Source: CAIUSP01 sp964594365 (GTDB lineage Bacteria; Actinomycetota; Thermoleophilia; Solirubrobacterales; 70-9). From it: a DNA stretch of 28,306 nucleotides. Below the pieces are notes generated by a model that saw nothing but the letters and a program-made list of their open reading frames with translations, searched no databases and was not told the origin of the DNA. Positions 1 to 7,300 of the stretch are shown in pieces. Numbering within the stretch: the first letter of the stretch is position 1; each line of letters opens with the position of its first letter. Where the stretch lies: NCBI GenBank assembly GCA_964594365.1, contig CAZQMB010000017.1:1-28306 (forward strand). The letters are read 5' to 3'. The position numbers and the translations under genes were made by a program.

Positions 1-180
1 CCGGTCATCCCGGGTGGCGAGCACCACCATCACCTCGTCTGCGAGAGGTGTGGAAGGATCACTCCGTTCGAGGACGAGAGGCTCGAGCGAGCGATCCACG
101 ATCTTGCCGACGGACGCAAGCACACCGCCACCGTCCACGAGGTCGTGATCAGGGGAACCTGCTCGAGCTGTCGAAGCTAG
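1..180 (+). CDS. Fur-family metalloregulator, C-terminal part (5' end outside window)
   Basis: The window opens inside a reading frame that runs from base 1 to a TAG at 178-180 (59 residues). It contains a His-rich stretch (GEHHHHLV), then CERCG, and ends in CSSCRS. This is the dimerisation domain of Fur/Zur/PerR-type repressors: the HHH..C..C segment and the terminal CxxC pair form the structural Cys4 zinc site, and the His residues contribute to the metal sensor site. The DNA-binding half is missing because of the window edge. Whether it senses iron, zinc or peroxide cannot be told from this part. It is convergent with sufD, with 15 bases between the two stop codons. Confidence 0.85.
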   Translation, partial: PVIPGGEHHHHLVCERCGRITPFEDERLERAIHDLADGRKHTATVHEVVIRGTCSSCRS

Positions 181-195
181 TTACTCGGCGGTCGC

Positions 196-1398
196 TCAGA
201 CGAGGATCTCGCCGAGGCGGTTCTCGAGTGCATCTGAGACCTGCTCTCTGACGGGACCGTCGGAGAGCCGTTCCACCAGGGACTCGAGGAACCCCTCGAT
301 CACGACTTTGCGGGCGCTCTCTTCAGGAAGGCCTCGCGAGCGCAGGTAATGGAGCTGTTCGGGGTCGAGCTGTGCGACCGCGGCGGCGTGGGTGCACCGT
401 ACGTCGTCCGCCTCGATCTCGAGACCGGGGATCGCGTCCGAGTGCGCCTCACGAGAGAGCAGTAGGTTGCGGCTCTCCTGGAAGGCATCGGTCTGCTGTG
501 CACCTGGCTCGACTCGGATCATCCCGCGCCATACCGAGGTCGCGGTGTCTGCCAGTACTCCCCTGAAGGCCAGATCCGAGGTGGTGGAGGGGGCGCCGTG
601 GACCTGGGTGGTATCGAAGTCGAGGTGCTGGGATCCGTTCCCTGCGTAGGCGCCGGTTACCTTCGCGTCCGAGCCCTGCCCGGCAAGGCGCGTATCCATC
701 CGGACCTTTCCGCCTCCGCCACCGAAGCCGAGCGAAACCCAGTCGAGGGACCCTTCGCGTTCGACCTCCGCCCGCTGGCTGGCGAACACCCAGCCCGATT
801 CGGTGAGATCCTGGGCATTGACATATCGGAGGTTCGCGGCAGGGCCCACGAATATCTCGGTCACGGTGTTGAAGATCGTGTCATCCAGACCCTCTGCCGT
901 GAGCCACTGTTCCCAGACCTCCGCCTCGGCAGCCTCCTCGAGGATGATCAGGGTCCGGTAGGAGAGCGCTGATTCTCGACTGGACTGGATCGCCTCGAGT
1001 CCGACGGTCCCCTCGAGCCGTTGCCCCTTGGGTACGTATACGAACGCACCTCCGCGCCAGTTCTCGTCGTTCCTCGCAACGAAGGGATCGCCCGAGTCGA
1101 CGAGCGTTCCGAGCCTCTCACCGATCAATTTCGGCCAGGCTTCGCGCGCCGCCTCGAGAGAACACACGGTCGGCTCGGATGGTGCGTCGCCGGTCGTCGC
1201 TGCAGAGCCATTCAGGCACCCACCGTCGACTTGGATCAGCTCTACGGAGCCCTCCGGCACGGTAAGCGGTGCGGTTGCCCTCTCCCGGGCATCGGCCTCC
1301 CCTGGCTGCGCAGGAGTGAAGCCAGCATCATCGAGGCCCTCGAGGTCGGTGAACTCCCACCCCGGGGTCTTCTTGGTGGGCAGAGCAGGTGCGCTCAT
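196..1398 (-). CDS. sufD: Fe-S cluster assembly protein SufD
   Basis: 400 residues, close to the usual SufD length. SufD pairs with SufB in the SufBC2D scaffold that builds Fe-S clusters in the cytosol. The C-terminal half has the SufB/SufD right-handed beta-helix pattern, and the segment DDVRCTHAAAVAQL (Cys335, His337) corresponds to the region holding the conserved SufD histidine known from E. coli. The segment WRGGAFVYVPKGQ is also family-typical. The ATG at 1396-1398 precedes the MSAPALPTKK start and lies 29 bases after the sufB stop; no strong ribosome binding site is visible. It is the last gene of the ferredoxin-sufB-sufD unit. The N-terminal third is poorly conserved, as usual for SufD. 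Confidence 0.93.
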   Translation of the reverse strand: MSAPALPTKKTPGWEFTDLEGLDDAGFTPAQPGEADARERATAPLTVPEGSVELIQVDGGCLNGSAATTGDAPSEPTVCSLEAAREAWPKLIGERLGTLVDSGDPFVARNDENWRGGAFVYVPKGQRLEGTVGLEAIQSSRESALSYRTLIILEEAAEAEVWEQWLTAEGLDDTIFNTVTEIFVGPAANLRYVNAQDLTESGWVFASQRAEVEREGSLDWVSLGFGGGGGKVRMDTRLAGQGSDAKVTGAYAGNGSQHLDFDTTQVHGAPSTTSDLAFRGVLADTATSVWRGMIRVEPGAQQTDAFQESRNLLLSREAHSDAIPGLEIEADDVRCTHAAAVAQLDPEQLHYLRSRGLPEESARKVVIEGFLESLVERLSDGPVREQVSDALENRLGEILV

Positions 1399-1427
1399 GG
1401 CAGTAGTCCGGATCGGCTGATCGGCAC

Positions 1428-2876
1428 TCAGCCGATCGAGCCTTCCATCTGCAACTCGATCAACCGGTTCATCTCCACGGCGTACTCCATCGGGAGTTCC
1501 TTGGTGATCGGCTCGATGAAGCCGTTGACGATCATCTTGGAGGCCTCTTCCTCGCTGAGACCGCGCGACTGCAGGTAGAAGACCTGTTCCTCACCGATCT
1601 TGGAGACGGTGGCTTCGTGCCCTACGTCGACATCGTCTTCGCCTATCCGGATCGTCGGGTAGGTGTCGGACCTCGATTTCTCATCGAGCAACAGGGCGTC
1701 ACATACGACCTTGGACTTGGACTCGGATGCCCCGTCTGCGATCTCGAGCAGACCGCGGTAGCTGGTGCGACCGGCGTCCTTCGAGATCGACTTCGAGAAG
1801 ATCGAGGAGGTCGTGTTCGGCGCGGTGTGGACGATCTTCCCTCCAGCGTCCTGGTGCTGGCCCTCGCCGGCGAAAGCGATCGAGAGGATCTCTCCATGCG
1901 CTCGCTCCCCCATCAGGTAGATCGACGGATACTTCATGGTCAGCTTCGAGCCGAGGTTGCAGTCGACCCACTCCATCGTCGCGTCCTCGTGTGCGACCGC
2001 CCGCTTGGTGACCAGGTTGTAGACGTTCTGGGACCAGTTCTGGACGGTCGTGTACCGCACCCTCGCACCGGGCTTGGCAATGATCTCCACCACTGCGGAA
2101 TGGAGGGAGTCGGTCGAGTAGACAGGAGCGGTGCAGCCTTCGATGTAGTGCACATCCGAGCCGTCCTCGGCGATGATCAACGTCCGTTCGAACTGGCCCA
2201 TGTTCTCGGTATTGATCCGGAAGTAGGCCTGCAGGGGCATTTCGACCTTGACGCCCTTCGGCACGTAGACGAATGATCCACCCGACCAGACCGCCGAGTT
2301 GAGCGCGGCGAGCTTGTTGTCGTTGGCGGGAATGACGGTCGCCCAGTGCTCACGGACGATGTCCTCGTGCTCGCGGAGGGCGGTATCCATGTCGAGGAAG
2401 ATCACGCCCTGCTTCTCGAGTTCCTCGTTGATCTGGTGGTAGACGACCTCGGATTCGTACTGCGCGCCGACCCCAGCGAGGAACTGACGCTCGGCCTCTG
2501 GAATCCCCAGTCGGTCGAAGGTCTCCTTGATGTCCTCGGGGACATCGTCCCAGCTCCGCTCGGGCCGCTCAGACGCACGGACGAAGTAGTGGATGTCGTC
2601 GAAGTCGATCTGGTCGAGATCGCCACCCCACTGCGGGGTGGGACGCGATTCGAAGTGCTCGAGTGCTTTCAGGCGGAAGTCACGCATCCACTGCGGCTCG
2701 TCCTTGTATTCGGAGATCGATTCGACGAGTTCCTTGGTCAGGCCCTTCGGCGCCTTGTAGACGTATCCGGTCTCGGGGTCGGAGAAGCCGAACTTCTCCT
2801 TGTAGTCAGAGTTGATCTCGGTCAGACCCTCTTCTTCTGCGGGTCGTTGGGTCACTGCCTGTTCGGGAGTTGCCAT
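1428..2876 (-). CDS. sufB: Fe-S cluster assembly protein SufB
   Basis: 482 residues, the normal SufB length and strongly conserved. SufB is the scaffold subunit that receives sulfur and assembles the cluster. Cys392 (in KVVCDALLLDEKSRSDTYP) and His420-Glu421 (in VGHEATVSKIGEEQ) match the cysteine and His-Glu pair required in E. coli SufB. SGGSFVYVPKGVKVEMPLQA is a hallmark stretch. The frame can be opened upstream to 2912, but that would overlap the ferredoxin gene. The ATG at 2874-2876 has a good GGAGG ribosome binding site about eight bases upstream and gives the family N-terminus, so it is preferred. Only four bases separate it from the ferredoxin stop codon, implying co-transcription. Confidence 0.96.
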   Translation of the reverse strand: MATPEQAVTQRPAEEEGLTEINSDYKEKFGFSDPETGYVYKAPKGLTKELVESISEYKDEPQWMRDFRLKALEHFESRPTPQWGGDLDQIDFDDIHYFVRASERPERSWDDVPEDIKETFDRLGIPEAERQFLAGVGAQYESEVVYHQINEELEKQGVIFLDMDTALREHEDIVREHWATVIPANDNKLAALNSAVWSGGSFVYVPKGVKVEMPLQAYFRINTENMGQFERTLIIAEDGSDVHYIEGCTAPVYSTDSLHSAVVEIIAKPGARVRYTTVQNWSQNVYNLVTKRAVAHEDATMEWVDCNLGSKLTMKYPSIYLMGERAHGEILSIAFAGEGQHQDAGGKIVHTAPNTTSSIFSKSISKDAGRTSYRGLLEIADGASESKSKVVCDALLLDEKSRSDTYPTIRIGEDDVDVGHEATVSKIGEEQVFYLQSRGLSEEEASKMIVNGFIEPITKELPMEYAVEMNRLIELQMEGSIG

Positions 2877-2880
2877 TTGT

Positions 2881-3225
2881 TCAGACCTCCAGCCTGATCT
2901 TGTCGTCTTCAACGATTACGGGGTAGGTGAGTACGGCTTCGTATGCCGGAAGCGTCTTGGGCCTTCCGGTCTCGAGGTCGAAGAGAGAGCCATGCCTGGG
3001 GCATTCGACCGTGCAGGCCGAGACGTCGAGAGTCCCTTCCGCCAAGGGCCCGTCGTCGTGGGAGCACCGGTCCTCGATCGCCAGGAACTTCCCGTCGCAG
3101 TTGAATACCCCGATCCTCACTCCGTCGGGACCGTCGACGATCTTCACCTCGCCAGGCGGCAGTTCCGAGGAGGAACAGACCTCGATCAATCGAGTTCCCT
3201 GGATTTCTCTTTCGTTTTCGGTCAT
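2881..3225 (-). CDS. Rieske-type [2Fe-2S] ferredoxin of the SUF cluster
   Basis: 114 residues. Two Rieske motifs are visible: DRCSHDDG (Cys-x-His) and ECPRHGSLFD (Cys-x2-His), spaced about 20 residues apart as in the ferredoxin components of non-heme oxygenases and the NirD/BphF group. Small Rieske proteins of this kind recur inside actinobacterial SUF operons, often annotated as non-heme iron oxygenase ferredoxin subunit, but no oxygenase is nearby. A role in electron supply to cluster assembly or in redox sensing is inference. The ATG is at 3223-3225. A putative promoter and operator lie just upstream (3244-3272), so this gene probably starts its own transcript with sufB and sufD. Confidence 0.9.
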   Translation of the reverse strand: MTENEREIQGTRLIEVCSSSELPPGEVKIVDGPDGVRIGVFNCDGKFLAIEDRCSHDDGPLAEGTLDVSACTVECPRHGSLFDLETGRPKTLPAYEAVLTYPVIVEDDKIRLEV

Positions 3226-3243
3226 ATCAGTGTCGATACCTAT

Positions 3244-3272
3244 TCCTACCTTACAGGTCGGATTTTATCCGA
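3244..3272 (-). promoter_or_regulatory. Putative Rrf2 operator and promoter for ferredoxin-sufB-sufD
   Basis: Bases 3244-3263 match the element upstream of rrf2 (6265-6284) at 17 of 20 positions. The right side continues into a perfect hairpin-like palindrome, TCGGAT-TTT-ATCCGA (3258-3272). On the minus strand a TAAAAT hexamer (3262-3267) is a good -10 candidate about 36 bases before the ferredoxin ATG; no convincing -35 is seen. The site lies in the 70-base gap between sufU and the ferredoxin. Binding by the Rrf2 protein is inferred from the duplicate in front of its own gene. Confidence 0.6.
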
Positions 3273-3295
3273 GGCCAGTTGGTGGTAGCTGGGGT

Positions 3296-3721
3296 CTAGA
3301 GACTCTCCTTCTCCCCGGGATCCCCGGGCGCGCCCTCGTCATCCCAGTCGGCCGAGGCGCCGAGGCTGGCTCCCTTGACGGCTTTCAGTCCCAGGAGCGC
3401 GCACTTCATCCGAGTGGCAGATATCTCGATCCCGAGCAGTTCGAGCACCTTCTCCTTCGGTATCTGGAGCAGTTCGTCTCGGGTCAACCCGCCGAGCTCG
3501 TCGGTCAGCAGAGAGGTGGCAGCAGTCGAGATCGCACAGCCCTGGCCTTCGAACGAGACCTTCTCGACCCTGCCGTCGTCGTCCAACTTGATGAATACGT
3601 GCTGCTCGTCCCCGCAGAGCGGATTGGTGTCCTCGAAATCGAGGTCGTACTCGTCGAGCTTCCCGAAGTTGTGCGGGCGCTTGTAGTGCTCGAGGATCTG
3701 GTCGCGGTATAGCTCATCCAT
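3296..3721 (-). CDS. sufU: SufU-type Fe-S scaffold / sulfur-transfer protein (short form)
   Basis: 141 residues. SufU accepts persulfide sulfur from SufS, in Gram-positive-type systems through a zinc-bound site. The expected ligands are present: Cys36 and Asp38 (NPLCGDE), Cys62 (GQGCAIS) and Cys107 (TRMKCALLGLKAV). The N-terminal DELYRDQILEHYKRPHNFG is typical of SufU/IscU. Cys62 and Cys107 are only 45 residues apart, close to IscU spacing and about 17 fewer than I recall for Bacillus SufU, so the characteristic SufU insertion seems absent. The segment before Cys107 nevertheless resembles SufU rather than the IscU LPPVK/HC motif. The tail after residue 122 is acidic and low-complexity. It follows sufS by 21 bases. 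Confidence 0.88.
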   Translation of the reverse strand: MDELYRDQILEHYKRPHNFGKLDEYDLDFEDTNPLCGDEQHVFIKLDDDGRVEKVSFEGQGCAISTAATSLLTDELGGLTRDELLQIPKEKVLELLGIEISATRMKCALLGLKAVKGASLGASADWDDEGAPGDPGEKESL

Positions 3722-3742
3722 TTCGGCCCACCTCGGGAGCGA

Positions 3743-4990
3743 TCAGAGTTTGAAGACCCGTCGAGCGTCGAGCAGGCCTTCGATCAGTCGATCGATCTCG
3801 GACCGATCGGTGTGAACCGCGAAGCTCGCTCTGGTCGTGGCCGGTACGCCGAGGTAGTCCATCAGCGGCTGGGCGCAGTGATGTCCGGAGCGCACCGCCA
3901 CCGCATGACGGTCGAGGATCTCCGCCACATCGTGGGGGTGGATGCCCTCCATCACGAACGAGACGGGTCCCACTCGATCGACCGACGGAGCGGGACCGAA
4001 CACCTGCAGACCGGGAACCTCCGCGAGTCTCTTCAGCGCGTAGTCGGTGATCTCCCGCTCGTGGGCGTTCACCAGTTCCATCCCCAGGCCCTGAAGCCAC
4101 CTCAGGGCGGCGGCGAGCCCGATCGCCTGGGAGATCGGCGGGGTGCCTGCCTCGAAGCGCGCTGGCGGATCGGCGAAGGTGGTTCCCTTCATCGTCACCT
4201 TCTTGATCATCGATCCCCCTCCGATGAACGGAGGCATCTCCGCGAGCAGGTCATTCCTGGCCCAGAGAACACCGATCCCGGTCGGGCCGTACAGCTTGTG
4301 TCCGCTCATGGCGTAGAAGTCGACGTCGAGATCGGTGATCGACAGCGGCAACTTGGGGGCAGCCTGCGCGCCGTCGGCCATGACCAAAGCGCCGGCAGCG
4401 TGGGCACGCCGTGCGATCTCCGCCAGCGGATCGACGGTGCCGAGCACGTTCGAGAGATGAGTGACCCCGACCAGCTTCACGCCCTTGTCGAGGGCGGCGT
4501 CCAGTGCATCGAGGTCGAGCTGGCTGTTCTCGGACAGCCCTATCCACTCGATCTCGATCCCCTTGCGCTCGGCGAGTTGCTGCCAGGGAACGATGTTGGA
4601 GTGATGCTCCATGACCGTGAGAGCGACCCTGTCACCTTGTCCCAGATTGGCCTCTCCCCAACTACGGGCGACGATGTTGATCGCCTCGGTCGCGTTCCGA
4701 CAGAAGACGATCTCGTTGCGGTCGCTGGCGCCGATGAAGTCGGCCACCGTGGCTCGTGCGCCTTCGTATGCAGCGGTCGCTTCGGCCGAGAGGGTGTGGG
4801 CGCCGCGATGCACGTTCGAGTGATGACGCCGCTCGTAGCGATCGACCGCCTGGAGAGAGGCCTCGACCCGTTGGGAGCTGGCGGCGCTGTCGAGGTACGC
4901 AACAGGCTTGCCGTGGATCTCCCTGCTCAAGGCGGGGAACGAAGCCCGGATCTTCTCCAGATCGAGCTGCGTTTCCACGGCTGTACTCAC
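3743..4990 (-). CDS. sufS: Group II cysteine desulfurase SufS
   Basis: 415 residues, normal length for SufS/CsdA. It removes sulfur from cysteine with pyridoxal phosphate and hands it to SufU. Visible features are the PLP lysine Lys232 in SGHKLYGPTGIGVLW, the cofactor-contacting TEAIN and MEHHSN segments, DGAQAAPKLP for the PLP-ring aspartate, and the catalytic Cys372 in AVRSGHHCAQPLM, which has the short group II loop. The family RASFxxYNT ending is RASFAVHTDRSEID here. The start is a GTG at 4988-4990 overlapping the sufC stop by four bases, with GAGGAG upstream, which implies translational coupling to sufC. Confidence 0.96.
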   Translation of the reverse strand: MSTAVETQLDLEKIRASFPALSREIHGKPVAYLDSAASSQRVEASLQAVDRYERRHHSNVHRGAHTLSAEATAAYEGARATVADFIGASDRNEIVFCRNATEAINIVARSWGEANLGQGDRVALTVMEHHSNIVPWQQLAERKGIEIEWIGLSENSQLDLDALDAALDKGVKLVGVTHLSNVLGTVDPLAEIARRAHAAGALVMADGAQAAPKLPLSITDLDVDFYAMSGHKLYGPTGIGVLWARNDLLAEMPPFIGGGSMIKKVTMKGTTFADPPARFEAGTPPISQAIGLAAALRWLQGLGMELVNAHEREITDYALKRLAEVPGLQVFGPAPSVDRVGPVSFVMEGIHPHDVAEILDRHAVAVRSGHHCAQPLMDYLGVPATTRASFAVHTDRSEIDRLIEGLLDARRVFKL

Positions 4991-5751
4991 TTTGCTGCTT
5001 CGATCTCCTCGGTGATCCAGCCGTAGCCGCGCTCTTCGAGCTCACCCACCAGCTCGGGACCACCCTGCTTGACGATCCGACCGTCGTACATGACGTAGAC
5101 CGTGTCGGGCTCGACCATGTGGAGGATGCGCTGGTAGTGGGTGATGATCAAGACACCCATTCCAGGCCCGGCGTAGCGGTTGACCCCATCGGCCACGACC
5201 TTGAGCGCATCGATGTCGAGACCCGAGTCGGTCTCGTCGAGTACCGAGAGAGCGGGCTTCAGCATCGCCAGCTGCAGTACCTCCATGCGCTTCTTCTCCC
5301 CGCCGGAGAACCCGTCGTTGAGGTAGCGGGAGGAGAACTCCTTCGGGATGTCGCACATCTCCATCGCAGCCTCCGTCTCTTTCCGGAAGTCCTTCAGGCT
5401 GATCTGATCCTCGCCAGCAGCCTCGCGATGGGCGTTGACGATCATCCGCAGGTACTTGGCGACGGTGACTCCGGGAATCGCCACCGGGTACTGGAAGGCC
5501 ATGAACAGTCCCATCCGCGAACGCTCGTCTGGATCGGCTTCGGTGATGTCCTCGCCCTTGAAGGTGATGGTTCCCTCAGTCACCTCCAGCGCCGGGTGAC
5601 CCATGATCGTGTTCGCAAGTGTCGACTTGCCGGATCCGTTGGGTCCCATCAGGGCGTGGATCTTCCCCTTGTCCACGTCGAGGTCGAGTCCCTTGAGGAT
5701 TTCCTTGTCTTCGACCTTCACGTGGAGGTTTCGGATCTCTAGTTCGGCCAT
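4987..5751 (-). CDS. sufC: Fe-S assembly ATPase SufC
   Basis: 254 residues, an ABC-type ATPase that drives conformational change in the SufBCD scaffold and is not a transporter. Walker A is GPNGSGKST (residues 36-44), the signature is FSGGEKKRMEVLQ, and the Walker B region LSVLDETDSGLDIDALK is the SufC-specific version. The frame is open further upstream, to 5904, but that would run across the rrf2 gene. The ATG at 5749-5751 has an AAGGAG site six bases upstream and gives the standard MAELEIRNLHVKVEDKEIL start. It follows rrf2 by 38 bases, so rrf2-sufC-sufS-sufU look like one transcript. Confidence 0.96.
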   Translation of the reverse strand: MAELEIRNLHVKVEDKEILKGLDLDVDKGKIHALMGPNGSGKSTLANTIMGHPALEVTEGTITFKGEDITEADPDERSRMGLFMAFQYPVAIPGVTVAKYLRMIVNAHREAAGEDQISLKDFRKETEAAMEMCDIPKEFSSRYLNDGFSGGEKKRMEVLQLAMLKPALSVLDETDSGLDIDALKVVADGVNRYAGPGMGVLIITHYQRILHMVEPDTVYVMYDGRIVKQGGPELVGELEERGYGWITEEIEAAK

Positions 5752-5789
5752 CTCTTGCTCCTTCTCGGTTTCGGGTTGGAAGTGACGCT

Positions 5790-6257
5790 CTAGCTGTGCG
5801 CCGCGAGCGAAGCACGTCGGACATCGCCGTCCGCGAACTTGACGAGTTCCGCCACGGTAGTCCCGGAAAGCGCCTTGTTGACGCCTCCCTGAACCCTGGT
5901 CCACAGGAGTTTGGTGGCGCAGGCATGGTCCGCGTCGTCCTGATGTGAGCAGGAGACCCTGCCCTCAGGGGTGTCGTGGAAGCACTCCATCGGTGCGATC
6001 GTGTCCTCGAGTGCCTGAACCACCTCGAGCATGTCGATCTCCGCAGCTGGTCTGGCGAGGGTGTAGCCGCCGTGGGCGCCCCGCTGGCTGTCCACGAGGC
6101 CAGCGTTTCGGAGTTTCGCCACCAGGTGTTCCATGTAGGAGAGAGGCAGGTTCTCGGATTCGGCGATCGCCGCAAGAGACACCGGCTTGCCGTCCGGTTG
6201 GCGGCCCAGTTCGACCATCAACCGCACCCCGTATTCGGCTTTCGTGGAGAAGAGCAT
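5790..6257 (-). CDS. Rrf2-family Fe-S-sensing transcriptional regulator of the SUF cluster
   Basis: 155 residues. The N-terminal winged helix (MLFSTKAEYGVRLMVELG, then the wing QRGAHGGYTLARP) is diagnostic of Rrf2 proteins. Three cysteines, Cys92, Cys103 and Cys113, lie where IscR, NsrR and RsrR bind an Fe-S cluster, although spacing (10 and 9 residues between) is wider than in IscR. As the first gene of the sufCSU unit it is probably the cluster's sensor: cluster-loaded protein would report Fe-S sufficiency. Two likely operators occur, one just before its own start (autoregulation) and one before the ferredoxin gene. The ATG at 6255-6257 is followed by the canonical N-terminus. IscR-like, NsrR-like and SufR-like roles cannot be separated from sequence alone. 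Confidence 0.9.
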   Translation of the reverse strand: MLFSTKAEYGVRLMVELGRQPDGKPVSLAAIAESENLPLSYMEHLVAKLRNAGLVDSQRGAHGGYTLARPAAEIDMLEVVQALEDTIAPMECFHDTPEGRVSCSHQDDADHACATKLLWTRVQGGVNKALSGTTVAELVKFADGDVRRASLAAHS

Positions 6258-6264
6258 GTTTAAA

Positions 6265-6297
6265 TCCTACCTGACTAGTCGGATAAGCGCATATACT
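6265..6297. promoter_or_regulatory. Divergent rrf2/htpX control region with putative Rrf2 operator
   Basis: An imperfect 22-bp inverted repeat centred on GACTAGTC (6266-6287, 8 of 11 pairs matching) lies 8 bases before the rrf2 start. Bases 6265-6284 (TCCTACCTGACTAGTCGGAT) recur with three changes at 3244-3263. On the plus strand a TATACT hexamer (6292-6297) is a good -10 for htpX, and its -35 region would fall inside the repeat. A protein bound here could therefore affect both genes. Confidence 0.6.
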
Positions 6298-6341
6298 CAT
6301 TTCGCAAACGCCAAGTAGAGGAACAAGGAGGGTTCGCGAGC

Positions 6342-7199
6342 ATGTCCAGCAAGACGACAAGATCCAACGTTGCAGCAGCATTCAGAACCGGACTCCTGAT
6401 GGCATTCCTGATGGGGCTGTTCGTCGTAATCGGAGCCCTGATCGGTGGGCCGAGGACCGCCTTGACGTTCCTGATCATCGGAGCGGTGATGAACCTCGGC
6501 GCCTACTGGTTCTCCGACAAGATCGCCCTCAAGATGGCCCGAGCGAGGCCGCTGGGCGAGGACGAGGCCCCGGGCCTCCATCGCATGGTCGCCGAACTCG
6601 CCGAGAAGGCGGAGCTGCCGAAGCCGAGCCTCCACATAATCGAGGAGAAGCAGCCCAACGCCTTCGCGACCGGACGCGGCCCGAAGAACTCCGCGGTGGC
6701 CGTGACGGCGGGAATCGTCGAGCTGCTTCCGGAGGACCAACTCCGCGGGGTGATCGCCCACGAGCTCGCTCACATCCGCAATCGCGACATCCTGATCCAG
6801 TCGGTCGCCGCCACCATCGGCGGAGCGATCACGTACCTCGGCTACATGCTGCTCTGGTTCGGTGGCGACGACGAGTCGCCGCTAGGCCTCTTCGGCGCCC
6901 TGGCCCTGACCCTGCTCGCGCCGATCGCGGCCAGCCTGATCCAACTCGCGATCTCCCGCCAACGTGAGTACTCGGCCGATGCGACCGGCGCCGAGATCTG
7001 CGGCAAGCCGGAGGCACTCGCCGGTGCACTCGAGAATCTGGACCGGGGGGCCCAGGCCATTCCGATGAAGGTGAACGAGTCAGCCGAGCCGATGTACATC
7101 GTGAAGCCGTTCCGGTCCGGCGCGATGTCCCATCTCTTCTCCACCCACCCTCCGACCGAGGAGCGGGTGCGGCGGTTGCGCGAGATGGCCGCTGCCTAG
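6342..7199 (+). CDS. htpX: Membrane zinc metalloprotease HtpX
   Basis: 285 residues, typical for HtpX, an integral-membrane protease that degrades damaged membrane proteins. The N-terminus carries two hydrophobic segments (about residues 17-35 and 40-57). The zinc motif HELAH spans residues 140-144 (His140, His144 ligands, Glu141 catalytic); the third ligand lies in SRQREYSADATGAEICG (Glu near 209). The region between has two further membrane-length stretches. LFSTHPPTEERVRRL near the C-terminus is a family signature. A near-perfect AAGGAGG site (6325-6331) ten bases before the ATG fixes the start. The gene is divergent from rrf2 and shares its control region, hinting at redox or Fe-S-linked control in addition to the usual stress regulation. 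Confidence 0.95.
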   Translation: MSSKTTRSNVAAAFRTGLLMAFLMGLFVVIGALIGGPRTALTFLIIGAVMNLGAYWFSDKIALKMARARPLGEDEAPGLHRMVAELAEKAELPKPSLHIIEEKQPNAFATGRGPKNSAVAVTAGIVELLPEDQLRGVIAHELAHIRNRDILIQSVAATIGGAITYLGYMLLWFGGDDESPLGLFGALALTLLAPIAASLIQLAISRQREYSADATGAEICGKPEALAGALENLDRGAQAIPMKVNESAEPMYIVKPFRSGAMSHLFSTHPPTEERVRRLREMAAA

Positions 7200-7219
7200 T
7201 CGAGGTCACCGGCTGTGTC

Positions 7220-7238
7220 TATACTTTCATTAATGAAG
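7220..7238 (+). promoter_or_regulatory. Promoter -10 and 12-bp palindrome upstream of the rhodanese-MoeB gene
   Basis: TATACT (7220-7225) is a good -10 hexamer; no clear -35 is visible at 16-18 bases upstream. It is followed at once by the perfect palindrome TTCATTAATGAA (7226-7237) and a G. The segment TTCA-TTAATGAAG recurs, with one extra base in the middle, upstream of cysM (23529-23542). Its position over the presumed transcription start suggests a repressor site. The binding protein is unknown. Confidence 0.55.
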
Positions 7239-7247
7239 CAAAGCTGA

Positions 7248-7281
7248 TCGGGTTTCCGGTTATCGGCCGGGGGTAACCCGA
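7248..7281 (+). promoter_or_regulatory. Predicted hairpin in the 5' leader of the rhodanese-MoeB gene
   Basis: TCGGGTT (7248-7254) pairs perfectly with AACCCGA (7275-7281), and an inner CCGG (7256-7259) can pair with CCGG (7267-7270). The structure ends just before the purine-rich ribosome binding site AGAGAGGA (7282-7289). It could modulate translation, or be a simple leader stem. It does not match a riboswitch class I can recognise. Confidence 0.4.
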
Positions 7282-7300
7282 AGAGAGGACCGAGGCTGAC

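Noticed and set aside
3812..5026. Long plus-strand open frame of about 404 codons opposite sufS
   Set aside because: It is antisense to a clearly conserved SufS, has no recognisable motifs, and such shadows are common in GC-rich DNA.
4756..5742. Plus-strand open frame of about 328 codons opposite sufC and the sufS start
   Set aside because: It covers two conserved genes on the other strand and shows no coherent domain.
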